Counted from the stretch's first letter, positions 16,881 to 25,572 are shown. The stretch is DNA of 64,000 nucleotides from Glutamicibacter sp002979865 (GCF_050030965.1 NZ_CP188297.1:2976001-3040000); one strand, 5' to 3'. Program-made: numbers and translations. The notes: generated by a model from the sequence alone, not told the origin.

Positions 16881-18308
16881 TCAGTTCTTCGGATCCTCTG
16901 GATTCCCTGAACCGTCTTCGCCTTCGGCTTCGGGTTCAGCGTTGTCGAAGCCGCCGTCCAGAAGTTTACCCAGTGCTGCGTCAAAGTCGTCGAACTCGGT
17001 CGCGGCAACTTCACGGCGATGCGTGAAGCCCTTGGGATCGGTGAGGTCTTCCGCGGTAGGCATCAGATCTGGGTGATCCCATACGGCATCACGGCCCTCG
17101 ATTCCACGTTCGTCGTACAAGTGCTCCCACAGGGCAGCCGCTTCGCGCAGCTTGCGTGGGCGCAATTCAAGGCCAACCAGAGATGCGAAGGCAGTCTCAG
17201 CTGGGCCACCCGAAGCACGGCGGCGACGCATCGTCTCGCGCAGGTGACCAGCAAATGGAAGGTTCTGGGCGGCCAAGGAGACCACATGATCAACCCAGCC
17301 CTCGATCAATGCCAACGTCAGTTCTAGGTTTTCTAGAGCCTTCTCCTGAGCGGGGGTGCGCTGCGGGGTGAACAATCCTTCACCCAGCATCGACTGCAGC
17401 GCTTCAGGGTTGGACGGATCGATACCGCGTACTGCTTCTTCAATGCGCGACATGTCGATATGGATGCCCCGAGCATAGGATTCCACGGCACCAATCAACT
17501 TGGAGCTTAGCCAAGGGACCCGGTTGAACAATCGTGCGTGTGCGTTCTCCCGCAGAATCACATACAGCAGGACTTCCTGCTCTGGGATTTCAAGGCCATC
17601 GCCGAACTTGCTGACGTTGGCCGCGATAATGCCTGGAGTGGTTCCTGCCAAAGGCAGGCCGATATCGGTGCCGCCAAGCACATCGGTTGCCAAGCCGCCC
17701 AGTGCAGTGCCCAGCTGCATGCCGAACATGCTGGCTCCGAGATTGCGGAACATGCCATCGGAATTGCCGAGCATGCCCTTCATCTCTTCGGGGATCTGAT
17801 CCTTCATCGCGGTGGTGATTGCGTTAGCTACCGACTCGGCAACAGGCTCGGTGACCTGCTTCCAGGTGGCCAGGGTCTTGTCATACCATCGTTTACGAGT
17901 CCATGCCTCGGTCGAGCGGCCGTTCGACTCGAACACCGTAGCGTTGTTCAGCCACAGTTCAGAAAGGTTTGACGCATCGCTGATGGCGTTGTTGCGCGCG
18001 TCCGATACCGCCGGATCATCGCTGGCATATGCCTGCAAAGCGGTGTCGGATGCAAGCTTCCAGTTCACCGGACCGGAAGACGCGTTATTGCTCATCATCG
18101 CGGACATCATGGCCTGGGCCTGCTGCATCATTTTCTGCATCGCAGCCGGATCGCCTTGAGCACCAAGGGCATCACGAAGCTGCGGCGGGAGGTCATTCGG
18201 GTCGAATCCGCCACCGAAGAGCTGACCAAACATTGCAGAAAATGGGTCCTGCGGATTGTTTTCGTCGTCATCGCCGTTAGGGCGGTTATTCGGGGGGTTC
18301 TGTGCCAT
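16881..18308 (-). CDS. DUF2342 family zinc-dependent metalloprotease-like protein
   Basis: This 475-residue protein belongs to the actinobacterial DUF2342 / zinc-dependent metalloprotease family. The N-terminus is a disordered Asn/Pro/Asp-rich segment followed by an FGQLFGGGF-type stretch. The family core motif is seen as LRENAHARLFNRVPWL (typically REAAHxRLF), where Glu and His would form the minimal active site. The tail is acidic. It is divergent from the PDZ-protease gene, and the mycobacterial homologues sit in the same order (Rv3195-Rv3194c-Rv3193c). Activity has not been inferred from anything beyond family membership. Confidence 0.83.
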   Translation of the reverse strand: MAQNPPNNRPNGDDDENNPQDPFSAMFGQLFGGGFDPNDLPPQLRDALGAQGDPAAMQKMMQQAQAMMSAMMSNNASSGPVNWKLASDTALQAYASDDPAVSDARNNAISDASNLSELWLNNATVFESNGRSTEAWTRKRWYDKTLATWKQVTEPVAESVANAITTAMKDQIPEEMKGMLGNSDGMFRNLGASMFGMQLGTALGGLATDVLGGTDIGLPLAGTTPGIIAANVSKFGDGLEIPEQEVLLYVILRENAHARLFNRVPWLSSKLIGAVESYARGIHIDMSRIEEAVRGIDPSNPEALQSMLGEGLFTPQRTPAQEKALENLELTLALIEGWVDHVVSLAAQNLPFAGHLRETMRRRRASGGPAETAFASLVGLELRPRKLREAAALWEHLYDERGIEGRDAVWDHPDLMPTAEDLTDPKGFTHRREVAATEFDDFDAALGKLLDGGFDNAEPEAEGEDGSGNPEDPKN

Positions 18309-18489
18309 GCCTTTAAAACTACCGCGAGTAGCTGATAGTTCCCATGAATCTGGGCTTCAGTTCGCTTTCGGCACATCGAATACGCCTTGATGCTGATGCT
18401 TTTAAACCCAGGGCTTCAGTAGGCTAAGGGTGGGGATGTCTGCAAGGACGGATCCGCGTATTTTTTGACAGTTGGCGGGAGCAGGATCA

Positions 18490-19605
18490 GTGCACGTACA
18501 GGAACCACAAGACTCGACTTTGGAGCCAGGCGATTCCAGCCGCACTCCGCGAGGTTCCAAAACCATGAAACGCACCAGCTCCGGCGTCGTTGCGCTCCTC
18601 CTGATCGGCGTCATGATGTTTCTCCCGACGAATTTCATGATCCGGTCTCCTGGCCCAGTGTTTAACACTCTTGGCGAGGACAACGGGCACGATGTGGTCT
18701 CCATCAAGGGAGCCCAGTCATACCCTTCGGAGAGCGTCTTGGATCTGTTGACCATTTACGTCCAGGGTGGCGGGCAGAACCGAATCACCATACCTGTCGT
18801 ACTTGAAGCATTGGTCAATCCGGCCAAGGATCTAGTTCCTGAAGAAACCATCATTTCTCGTGGTGTCTCTTCAGAAGAGAAGAATGAACAAAATGATTTC
18901 ATGATGACTTCATCGCAGGACTCGGCTGTGGCAGCGGCTTTGGCCGAGCTGGATCAGGGCTTTACCGAGTGGCTTACGGTCGCTGAGTTCTCCACCGGCA
19001 CGAATGAAAAAGTGCTTGAGCCCAAGGATCGCCTTCTGAAATTCGAAGGAGAGAAGATCACTTCGTTGGAACAGCTGAAGGAAGAACTGAATTCCCGCGG
19101 TGCAGAACCAGCAATCTTGACCGTTGGCAGACCGGATAAGCATGGCGTCTACAGCGACGTAGATGTCACTGTGAACACCAAGGAAGCCGAGAATGGCGAA
19201 CGCCAGTTGGGTGTCTTCCTGGGCAACGAATACGAGTTCCCTATCGATGTGAGCTTCGGGTTGGAAAATGTTGGCGGTCCCAGCGCCGGCATGATGTTTG
19301 CCTTGGCGATCATTGACCGCCTGACGGAAGGCTCATTGGCGGGAGACCACCACATCGCAGGTACCGGTGAGATTTCAGCCGATGGCAAGGTCGGTCCAAT
19401 CGGTGGAATCGCCCAGAAGATGGTGGCGGCGAAGAATGCCGGAGCAACCGTCTTCTTGGCCCCATCAGACAACTGCGCTGAAGCCATAGGGCGTATTCCT
19501 GCCGGACTGGATGTCATCAAGGTTGCAACCCTGTCAGAAGCTCGCCAGGCATTGGAGAAGATCGCCGCAGGTGAAGACCCGGCGACTTTCACGACATGCG
19601 AATAG
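18490..19605 (+). CDS. PDZ/Lon-like membrane serine protease (YlbL type)
   Basis: A short basic cytoplasmic segment is followed by one transmembrane helix (GVVALLLIGVMMFLP), then a PDZ-like region (~residues 120-230), then a Lon-type protease domain. The catalytic Ser is in GGPSAGMMFALA and the Lys in the downstream IAQKMVAAKNAG, giving a Ser-Lys dyad. The chosen GTG start (18490, 371 residues) has GGGAG about ten bases upstream; TTG 18472 and ATG 18565 are alternatives. It acts outside the membrane. It precedes the UPF0182 gene with a 130-base gap, as in mycobacteria. Confidence 0.88.
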   Translation: MHVQEPQDSTLEPGDSSRTPRGSKTMKRTSSGVVALLLIGVMMFLPTNFMIRSPGPVFNTLGEDNGHDVVSIKGAQSYPSESVLDLLTIYVQGGGQNRITIPVVLEALVNPAKDLVPEETIISRGVSSEEKNEQNDFMMTSSQDSAVAAALAELDQGFTEWLTVAEFSTGTNEKVLEPKDRLLKFEGEKITSLEQLKEELNSRGAEPAILTVGRPDKHGVYSDVDVTVNTKEAENGERQLGVFLGNEYEFPIDVSFGLENVGGPSAGMMFALAIIDRLTEGSLAGDHHIAGTGEISADGKVGPIGGIAQKMVAAKNAGATVFLAPSDNCAEAIGRIPAGLDVIKVATLSEARQALEKIAAGEDPATFTTCE

Positions 19606-19735
19606 ATTTAGCCGGGCATCAAGGGAAGAATGTGATGCAAGGAAACCAGTCTCGTACACAACGCCCGTACAAGAATTAGGTACACGAGTTCTCTTGTTGG
19701 GAACAACGGGAAGAACCCAAAGTAAGGAATAGATA

Positions 19736-22700
19736 GTGTCTTTCGGATCGGATAGTCCGTTCGGGGGTCCGCCGCGGCCCCAAGAACCACAACGACCTTC
19801 CAACCCTTCGGGCAAGAAAGCCTCGCCGCTGACCCTGACCATCTTCGCGGTGGTCATTCTCGTCGCAGTCTTCGTTTTCTTGTCGAATTTCTACGCTGAT
19901 ATCCTCTGGTTCAACCAGCTGGGTTTCTCCGAGGTCTACTGGACTGAGCGGATCTCCAAATTAGTGATCTTCCTGATCGCTTTGGTGCTGATGGCGGTTC
20001 CAATGTGGTTCTCGATGCGCAGTGCCTACAAGCACCGCCCTGTCTATGCGCCAAACTCGACCCGACCTGATTCCATGTCGCGCTACCAGGCCCAGCTGGA
20101 ACCAGTCCGCCGATTCCTGATGGTTGGCATTCCATTGGTGATCGGCATTTTCGCTGCCGTTGCCGTGGCCGGACAGTGGCAGACCATCTTGCTGTTCTTC
20201 AACCAGGTCGGTTTCGGTAGCACTGACCCCCAGTTCAACATGGATCTGGGCTTCTTCGTTTTCTCCCTTCCATTCATCGCACTGGTCAACGGCTTCCTGA
20301 TCTCGGTCGTGCTGCTCAGCGGCGTGGCTGGTCTGCTGACCCACTACCTCTACGGCGGAATCCGCGTTGAAGAGCGTGGCGGCATAACCGTTGGCAAGGC
20401 CGCTCGGGTGCACACCGCAGTTGTTGTCGGAGTCTTCTTGATCTTCCAGGCTGTGAACTTCTGGATCGGCCAGTACGAGACCCTCACCGACCAGTCCGGC
20501 CGTGTCGCCGGTGCACTGTACAAGGATGTCCACGCTGTCATCCCTGCACAGATGATTCTGGCCATTGTGGCAGTCCTTATCGCCATCACCTTCGTGATTG
20601 CGGCAATCAACGGTCGCTGGCGTTTGCCATTGATCGGCACCGCCATGCTGGTAGCAACGATGATCGTTGCCAGCGGCGTCTACCCGTTCCTGATCCAGCA
20701 GTACAAGGTGGTCCCTTCCCAAAGGGCGTTGGAGAGCGACTATATTGAGCGCAACATCGAAATGACGCGCTTGGCTTTCGGTCTCGACGATGTCGAAGTT
20801 ACTGACTACGATGCGAAGATCTCGACTGAGAAGAATGCGCTGGCCGAGGAAACCTCAACCACCGCGAATATCCGCCTGCTGGATCCAAACCTGGTTTCGG
20901 CTGCTTTCGCGCAGCTGCAGCAGTTCCGCGGCTACTACACCTTCGCCGAGACCCTTAACGTCGACCGTTACGAGATCGACGGCAAGGTGGAAGATACCGT
21001 TATTGCCGCCCGTGAAGTGAACGTGGACCCAACCGACACGTGGGTGAACCAGCACATCAACTACACCCATGGCTACGGCCTGGTGGCTGCCTATGGTAAC
21101 CGCGTGGCTGCCGGTGGTCGTCCGGACTTCATGCTCGGTGGCATCCCGACCTCCGGTGATTTGATTACCGACGAGGATTACGAGCCGCGGATCTACTTCG
21201 GTGAGAATTCTCCGTCCTACTCCATTGTCGGCGGGCCGGATGAGGGATGGACCGACCAGGAACTTGACCGTCCAGGTACCGGTGGCGAGAACCAAGACAC
21301 CCGCTATACCTTCCAGGGCGATGGCGGTCCGAACGTTGGCAACATGTTCAACCGCTTGGTCTACGCACTGAAGTTCGCCTCCACTGACCTCTTGCTCTCA
21401 CAGAACGTCAATAGCGAATCGCAGATCCTCTACGATCGTGATCCTCGCGATCGCGTGAGCAAGGTTGCTCCGTACCTGACGCTGGATTCCCAGGCGTACC
21501 CTGCCATCATTGATGGCCGCGTGCAGTGGATCATCGATGGCTACACCACCTCCAACGACTTCCCGTATTCGCAGCAGCAGCAATTGGACTCGGCAGTGAC
21601 CGACTCGCTGACTAATGCGCAGGACCTGTCTTTGACCGGCCGCGTGAACTACCTGCGCAACTCGGTGAAGGCCACCGTCGACGCCTATGACGGAACGGTC
21701 AAGCTTTACGCCTGGGACACCGAAGACCCGATCCTGCAGTCCTGGCAGAAGGTCTTCCCTACGGCATTGAACCCGTTGGATGACATGTCGGCTGAGTTGA
21801 TGGAGCACGTACGTTACCCTGAGGACATGTTCAAGGTGCAGCGCGAAGTGCTAACCACCTACCACGTGGACAACCCGGACGCGTTCTACGAGTCCAACGA
21901 CGCGTGGGCTGTGCCGGATGATCCGACCTCATCCGCCGCTGGCGTGAAGCAGCCGCCATACTTCATGTCCTTGAAGATGCCGACCCAGGATGAAGCGTCG
22001 TTCTCGCTGACCTCGACGTTTATCCCTGCTGCCGCGGCCAACGGCCAGCAGCGCAACGTGCTCTTCGGCTTCCTTTCGGCCAACGCCGATGCCGGCTCCG
22101 AACCTGGGGCGAAGGCCGAAGACTACGGCAAGCTGCGCCTGCTCGAGCTGCCACGAGATACTGCGGTTCCTGGCCCAGGCCAAGCACAGCAGAACTTCGA
22201 TACCAACACACGCGTGACCACTGAATTGAACCTGCTGCGTCAGGGTGCTTCGGAGGTCAAGAACGGCAACCTGCTGTCGCTGCCAGTTGGCGGCGGTATC
22301 CTCTACGTTCAGCCGGTCTACGTTCAGTCCTCGGGACAGACCAGCTACCCGACCTTGCGTAAGGTCCTGGTTTCCTTCGGCGACAAGGTTGGCTTCGCCG
22401 ATACCTTGGCTGAAGCACTGGATGAGGTCTTCGGCGGTGAGTCCGGTGCAGTGACTGGTGAGACCGAAGGCGTTACGCCAGAGGATGATCCAAAGGGCGA
22501 GAAGGAACCAACCAAGACTGATACCCAGAAGCTCTCCGAAGCTCTGGCTGATGCGAATGAAGCCATCAAGAATGGCCAGGAAGCGCTGGCCAAGAGTGAC
22601 TTCGGAGCCTACGGCGAATCGCAGAAGCAGTTGGAGGATGCCTTGACCCGCGCGATGGACGCAGATGCGGCCATCAACGGCACCGAGGTTGACGGGGATG

Positions 22701-22771
22701 TGAAACTGGACGACGGACAAAATCAGGACGCAGCCCAATCGCCAGCACCCCAGGACGGTGCTGAAGGCTAA
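19736..22771 (+). CDS. UPF0182 family large membrane protein
   Basis: The protein has 1,011 residues. The first ~340 residues hold about seven transmembrane helices, beginning with TLTIFAVVILVAVFVFLSNFYADILWF, a family hallmark. The remaining ~550 residues form an extracytoplasmic domain containing the conserved WVNQHINYTHGYG and the acidic YFGENSPSYSIVG region. The C-terminus is an acidic, Lys/Gln-rich tail. Start is GTG with AAGGA upstream. The family is widespread in actinobacteria and cyanobacteria; its function is not established. It is followed by the initiator-tRNA array. Confidence 0.9.
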   Translation: MSFGSDSPFGGPPRPQEPQRPSNPSGKKASPLTLTIFAVVILVAVFVFLSNFYADILWFNQLGFSEVYWTERISKLVIFLIALVLMAVPMWFSMRSAYKHRPVYAPNSTRPDSMSRYQAQLEPVRRFLMVGIPLVIGIFAAVAVAGQWQTILLFFNQVGFGSTDPQFNMDLGFFVFSLPFIALVNGFLISVVLLSGVAGLLTHYLYGGIRVEERGGITVGKAARVHTAVVVGVFLIFQAVNFWIGQYETLTDQSGRVAGALYKDVHAVIPAQMILAIVAVLIAITFVIAAINGRWRLPLIGTAMLVATMIVASGVYPFLIQQYKVVPSQRALESDYIERNIEMTRLAFGLDDVEVTDYDAKISTEKNALAEETSTTANIRLLDPNLVSAAFAQLQQFRGYYTFAETLNVDRYEIDGKVEDTVIAAREVNVDPTDTWVNQHINYTHGYGLVAAYGNRVAAGGRPDFMLGGIPTSGDLITDEDYEPRIYFGENSPSYSIVGGPDEGWTDQELDRPGTGGENQDTRYTFQGDGGPNVGNMFNRLVYALKFASTDLLLSQNVNSESQILYDRDPRDRVSKVAPYLTLDSQAYPAIIDGRVQWIIDGYTTSNDFPYSQQQQLDSAVTDSLTNAQDLSLTGRVNYLRNSVKATVDAYDGTVKLYAWDTEDPILQSWQKVFPTALNPLDDMSAELMEHVRYPEDMFKVQREVLTTYHVDNPDAFYESNDAWAVPDDPTSSAAGVKQPPYFMSLKMPTQDEASFSLTSTFIPAAAANGQQRNVLFGFLSANADAGSEPGAKAEDYGKLRLLELPRDTAVPGPGQAQQNFDTNTRVTTELNLLRQGASEVKNGNLLSLPVGGGILYVQPVYVQSSGQTSYPTLRKVLVSFGDKVGFADTLAEALDEVFGGESGAVTGETEGVTPEDDPKGEKEPTKTDTQKLSEALADANEAIKNGQEALAKSDFGAYGESQKQLEDALTRAMDADAAINGTEVDGDVKLDDGQNQDAAQSPAPQDGAEG

Positions 22772-22833
22772 GCACTAGCATCAGCTGACCGATTTGCTTT
22801 CACTCCGCGATGATGCAAGAATTGTCTAGTCAT

Positions 22834-22907
22834 CGCGGGGTGGAGCAGTTCGGTAGCTCGCCGGGCTCATAACCCGGAGGTCGCAAGTTCAAATCTTGCC
22901 CCCGCCA
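22834..22907 (+). tRNA. Initiator tRNA-fMet(CAT), copy 1
   Basis: The cloverleaf is complete, with anticodon CAT at 22868-22870. Initiator hallmarks are the unpaired C1-C72, the three G-C pairs of the anticodon stem (CCGGG/CCCGG), and A11-U24 in the D stem. CCA is not encoded. Its T stem (GCAAG/CTTGC) differs from the other three copies (AGAGG/CCTCT). A hairpin terminator follows seven bases later. Confidence 0.95.
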
Positions 22908-22913
22908 CGAATG

Positions 22914-22947
22914 GCAAAATGGAGATCCTAACGGATCTCCATTTTGC
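22914..22947 (+). terminator. Terminator of tRNA-fMet copy 1
   Basis: A 15-bp perfect stem GCAAAATGGAGATCC with a TAAC loop lies immediately after the tRNA; the 3' arm ends ATTTTGC. Confidence 0.8.
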
Positions 22948-23372
22948 GTTAATCTGCAAGTTGCCCGTTGCCGGATCAGTACCCGTGAATTGATGCGGGA
23001 ACTGCCGTCAACCCATGTACGGGAAGGGGGCGGTCGCCGGCATATGTGTAAGTTGGGGCCGAAGGCTGACGCAGTTCCAGGCCTACCGCAGGGCCCCGGG
23101 CGCTGGAAGGCCCGAGAATCTTCCCCTGAGCGGGCTAGGGTGATCGCAGCAGACTCTCAGGCACCTTGTGGCGACGGGCTACCCGCCGGAGTGTGCAATC
23201 ATGCGGCGGAAGACCCCTGGGGTCTTTGAAACCCGGGTAACGCCGGGCCGAGGCATCTGGATATAACCAAAGGATAATTCGGATCAGGTCGGACATTTAG
23301 GCGTAGTGCGATTAAGGACACTCTTTTCGATTCGCTATTGAGTTCACCAGTTGGTAATGTTGTATTTACCGA
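22948..23372 (+). other. GC-rich spacer between tRNA copies 1 and 2
   Basis: These 425 bases hold no gene I can support. A 79-residue plus-strand ORF (22990-23229) is Gly/Arg-rich without recognisable features. Several short hairpins are visible (for example GACCCC/GGGGTC near 23210 and CCGCC/GGCGG near 23180-23205), which may mean structured RNA or decayed sequence. The last 22 bases (23351-23372) match the element directly before copies 3 and 4. Confidence 0.4.
23351..23372 (+). promoter_or_regulatory. Shared element upstream of tRNA-fMet copies 2-4
   Basis: TTGGTAATGTTGTATTTACC precedes copy 2, and the same motif occurs at the same distance before copies 3 (25036-25057) and 4 (25468-25489), with the first T in a TGATTGG context. 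GGTAA...TTACC is a small inverted repeat, and TTGTAT is a plausible -10. For copy 2, TTGAGT lies 16 bases upstream as a possible -35. Copy 1 lacks this element. Confidence 0.5.
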
Positions 23373-23446
23373 CGCGGGGTGGAGCAGTTCGGTAGCTCGC
23401 CGGGCTCATAACCCGGAGGTCAGAGGTTCAAATCCTCTCCCCGCCA
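23373..23446 (+). tRNA. Initiator tRNA-fMet(CAT), copy 2
   Basis: It is identical to copies 3 and 4 over all 74 bases and has the same initiator hallmarks as copy 1. The T stem is AGAGG/CCTCT. CCA is not encoded. Confidence 0.95.
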
Positions 23447-23455
23447 CGAAAGTGG

Positions 23456-23483
23456 AAACGGAGATCCGGAAGGGTCTCCGTTT
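23456..23483 (+). terminator. Terminator of tRNA-fMet copy 2
   Basis: AAACGGAGATCC pairs with GGGTCTCCGTTT (one T-G pair) around a GGAA loop; a run of five T's follows and overlaps the 3' arm, making this a classical intrinsic terminator. Confidence 0.88.
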
Positions 23484-23531
23484 TTGGTTTAACCGGACTT
23501 CTCAGGCCTGCGCCAATGGGCGACCGTGGCG

Positions 23532-23539
23532 TTTATTTT
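23532..23539. repeat. IS target-site duplication, left copy
   Basis: TTTATTTT directly abuts the left inverted repeat and recurs at 24880-24887 directly after the right one. Eight bases fits IS256-family transposition. Confidence 0.9.
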
Positions 23540-23566
23540 GGGCTATAGGCAATAAAGTGTGTCTGA
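23540..23566. repeat. IS left terminal inverted repeat
   Basis: 27 bases, perfectly complementary to 24853-24879. The next bases enter an imperfect hairpin (GTCTG-CCCGGG / CCCGGG-CAGAC). Confidence 0.92.
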
Positions 23567-23607
23567 CCCGGGCGTGTTCCCGGGCCAGACAACCTTAAAA
23601 CCCTGCT

Positions 23608-24807
23608 CTAGTAGATATTCCTCATCCACTCACTGCGAATGAATTGCCCATCCTCAGTGCTGGCGCCAGTGCCATAAAGCTCCGGGCCGATTGGTGCTTC
23701 ATCAACTATGTGCTGCGCCTTCTTCTTCGCTTCGGGAGTGTAATGCTCCGGGCGCAACAGTGTCCGCAAGGCCGGGTGGTTCCCGTCATCCGCATGCGTC
23801 CAGCAGAACCACTCGCACGCCCGCCGGCGATGCTCAATGGGCATCCCTCGGTGATAGAAAATCATGGCCCGGATGCCGGAGTTCACCGCACCTTCAATCA
23901 TGTTCGTCGTCGCGTTGATCCCCAAGCCGTTCAGATCTGTATCCAGGTAGGTGAACAGGTGCCCGCGTCGCAGGGCGTTATTCATGGACTCGTAGGCGCT
24001 GCGTAGCCGATCGTGGGTGTACCACCACTTGCGGTTGCGTCGCAGGCCCCGCGGCCAGGCACCGGACCAGTCAGCAGCGTAGGTGCGTTCATTGATCAGC
24101 TCGTGGTTTTCGGCATGCCACGCAGCGAAGGCGGCAATCCATTCTGCTGCGGCTTCCTGCGTCCGGATTTTCGTGAGTTTCAGGCTCAATCGACTTAATG
24201 ACTTCCCTGCAGGCAAACGCGGATTCAGGGTCAGGTAGGTGCGCACGTTGCGCTGGATATGCACCAAGCAGCGTTGAATTTTCACGTTCGGCCAGAACTC
24301 TTTGAGCGCTTTCATCAGGCCTGATCCGCCGTCGGTCACCACGACTTTCGGTCCGGGGAAATGCTGCAGCAACACGGTCCAGGCCTCGGCTTTTTCGCGG
24401 TCGCACCACTGCCATCCGATGACACGTCCGTGAGCGATGGCGATCAGCAGGCACCAGCCTTGGCGCAGATAGATGCCGTCGACTTGGATCTCGTCGAAGA
24501 CTTCGCCGGTGTGATGCAGGTAGGGGTGCACGTTCCAGCACCAAGCGGTCTGATGCCGGAAGGTGCGGCCGGTTCCGCCGCCGAATTCGGCTTGGGAATG
24601 TTTGCTCATCAGCCAGGTGACGAAGCCGGTGAGTTGGTTGCGGGCGGTGGTGTCTTCGCGTTTGAAAACGGTGCTGGCATTGCAGGTGATGCAGCGCCAG
24701 CGCTGGGTTCCTTTGGAGGTGGTTCCGTTTTTCTTCAGTCGGGAATGACAGATAATACAAGTATGGGATTGTCCAGTAAGCTTCACACTTATGGATTCAA
24801 TACCCAT
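23608..24807 (-). CDS. IS1249-like (IS256 family) transposase
   Basis: This 399-residue transposase has an N-terminal zinc ribbon with cysteines at 17, 20, 39 and 42 (CIIC...CITC), typical of the IS1249 group. A DDE catalytic core follows: Asp in QVDGIYLRQG, Asp in VTDGGSG, and Glu in NMIEGAVNSG, with the conserved C/H region QRCLVHIQRN between the second D and E. The frame is intact and of full length. It catalyses movement of the host IS and is not related in function to the tRNA genes around it. Confidence 0.92.
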   Translation of the reverse strand: MGIESISVKLTGQSHTCIICHSRLKKNGTTSKGTQRWRCITCNASTVFKREDTTARNQLTGFVTWLMSKHSQAEFGGGTGRTFRHQTAWCWNVHPYLHHTGEVFDEIQVDGIYLRQGWCLLIAIAHGRVIGWQWCDREKAEAWTVLLQHFPGPKVVVTDGGSGLMKALKEFWPNVKIQRCLVHIQRNVRTYLTLNPRLPAGKSLSRLSLKLTKIRTQEAAAEWIAAFAAWHAENHELINERTYAADWSGAWPRGLRRNRKWWYTHDRLRSAYESMNNALRRGHLFTYLDTDLNGLGINATTNMIEGAVNSGIRAMIFYHRGMPIEHRRRACEWFCWTHADDGNHPALRTLLRPEHYTPEAKKKAQHIVDEAPIGPELYGTGASTEDGQFIRSEWMRNIY

Positions 24808-24816
24808 GTGAACCTT

Positions 24817-24846
24817 GATCCTGCCCCGGCTGTCCGGGGCAGGATC
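24817..24846. terminator. Hairpin inside the IS right end
   Basis: A perfect 13-bp stem GATCCTGCCCCGG with a CTGT loop lies between the transposase start and the right inverted repeat, a position consistent with shielding the transposase from external read-through. Confidence 0.6.
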
Positions 24847-24852
24847 AGGTTT

Positions 24853-24879
24853 TCAGACACACTTTATTGCCTATAGCCC
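24853..24879. repeat. IS right terminal inverted repeat
   Basis: 27 bases, exact reverse complement of 23540-23566, followed directly by the second target-site copy TTTATTTT (24880-24887). Confidence 0.92.
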
Positions 24880-25057
24880 TTTATTTTTATTCAAGCTCGC
24901 CGGATGGGTCTGAAAAGCTTTCCCTTCATCCGGGGGAGAGCCTGTGCAGAGTTGGGCGGTTGCCCCCGCTTCGCGAGCCGGGGGTGTCCTGGTGATGCAA
25001 TGCACTATCCCAGGATTGGCCAAGTCATTCACTGATTGGTAATGTTGTATTTACCGA

Positions 25058-25131
25058 CGCGGGGTGGAGCAGTTCGGTAGCTCGCCGGGCTCATAACCCG
25101 GAGGTCAGAGGTTCAAATCCTCTCCCCGCCA
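25058..25131 (+). tRNA. Initiator tRNA-fMet(CAT), copy 3
   Basis: Sequence is identical to copies 2 and 4. It lies downstream of the IS and carries its own upstream element and terminator, so the insertion need not have silenced it. Confidence 0.95.
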
Positions 25132-25140
25132 CGAAAGTGG

Positions 25141-25168
25141 AAACGGAGATCCGGAAGGGTCTCCGTTT
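25141..25168 (+). terminator. Terminator of tRNA-fMet copy 3
   Basis: Same stem as copy 2 (AAACGGAGATCC / GGGTCTCCGTTT) with a T-run. Confidence 0.88.
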
Positions 25169-25177
25169 TTGGTTTAA

Positions 25178-25428
25178 TTGGATTTCTCAGGACGGCGCCA
25201 ACGGGTGAGCGTGGCCAAGCGCCAGTAGGCACATGATCGACTTCCCGATGGGGGAGCAACTAATATGTCCGCATTCACTGGGCCGAGGCGGACAGGCAGC
25301 GGACCCATGGCGTTGATTTTGTTTCGAGCCCGCCGGATGGTCCTGAAAAGCTTTCGCTTGACCCTGTGGAGATGCCGTGGGGAGTGGGGCGATTTCCCCG
25401 CTTCATGAGCCAGGGGTCTCTTGGTGAC
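25178..25428 (+). other. Spacer between tRNA copies 3 and 4
   Basis: This non-coding spacer is homologous to the one interrupted by the IS but holds roughly 95 additional bases (about 25215-25310), between two occurrences of a GTGGC/ATGGCG-like sequence. No gene is supported; a 96-residue minus-strand ORF across it has no features. Confidence 0.5.
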
Positions 25429-25489
25429 GCAATGCACTATCCCAGGATTGGCCAAGTCATTCACTGATTGGTAATGTTGTATTTACCGA

Positions 25490-25563
25490 CGCGGGGTGGA
25501 GCAGTTCGGTAGCTCGCCGGGCTCATAACCCGGAGGTCAGAGGTTCAAATCCTCTCCCCGCCA
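25490..25563 (+). tRNA. Initiator tRNA-fMet(CAT), copy 4
   Basis: Last of four initiator tRNA genes, identical to copies 2 and 3, with conserved upstream element and terminator. Confidence 0.95.
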
Positions 25564-25572
25564 CGAAAGTGG

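Larger units (their letters stand above)
23540..24879 (-). mobile_element. IS256-family (IS1249-like) insertion sequence
   Basis: This is a complete 1,340-bp element. Identical 27-bp terminal inverted repeats lie at 23540-23566 and 24853-24879 (outer end GGGCTATAGGCAATAAAG). An 8-bp direct duplication TTTATTTT flanks it. One intact transposase occupies the minus strand. Hairpins sit just inside both ends (23561-23590 and 24817-24846), of a kind that can block transcription entering from outside. It has split the spacer between tRNA-fMet copies 2 and 3. Identical ends and an open transposase frame suggest a recent insertion. Confidence 0.93.
24997..25177 (+). repeat. Duplicated tRNA-fMet unit, copy A
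   Basis: These 181 bases (upstream element, tRNA copy 3 and its terminator) recur at 25429-25609 at an offset of exactly 432 bases. The only differences I see are two paired changes in the terminator stem. Confidence 0.88.

Noticed and set aside
22990..23229. 79-codon ORF between tRNA copies 1 and 2
   Set aside because: Gly/Arg-rich composition typical of translated GC-rich non-coding DNA; no ribosome-binding site or domain.
23100..23230. Glycine-riboswitch-like element (CTCTCAGGC at 23154)
   Set aside because: The upstream aptamer parts (GAGAG stem and CCGAAGG at the right distance) are missing, and no glycine-related gene follows.
23338..23598. 86-codon ORF running through tRNA copy 2 and the IS left end
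   Set aside because: It reads straight through a tRNA gene, a terminator and an inverted repeat, so it is a chance frame.
24361..24876. Plus-strand ORF antisense to the transposase
   Set aside because: It is the shadow of the transposase frame and has no domain of its own.
25174..25464. 96-codon minus-strand ORF across tRNA spacer 3-4
   Set aside because: No ribosome-binding site or domain, and the homologous spacer 2-3 does not preserve it.
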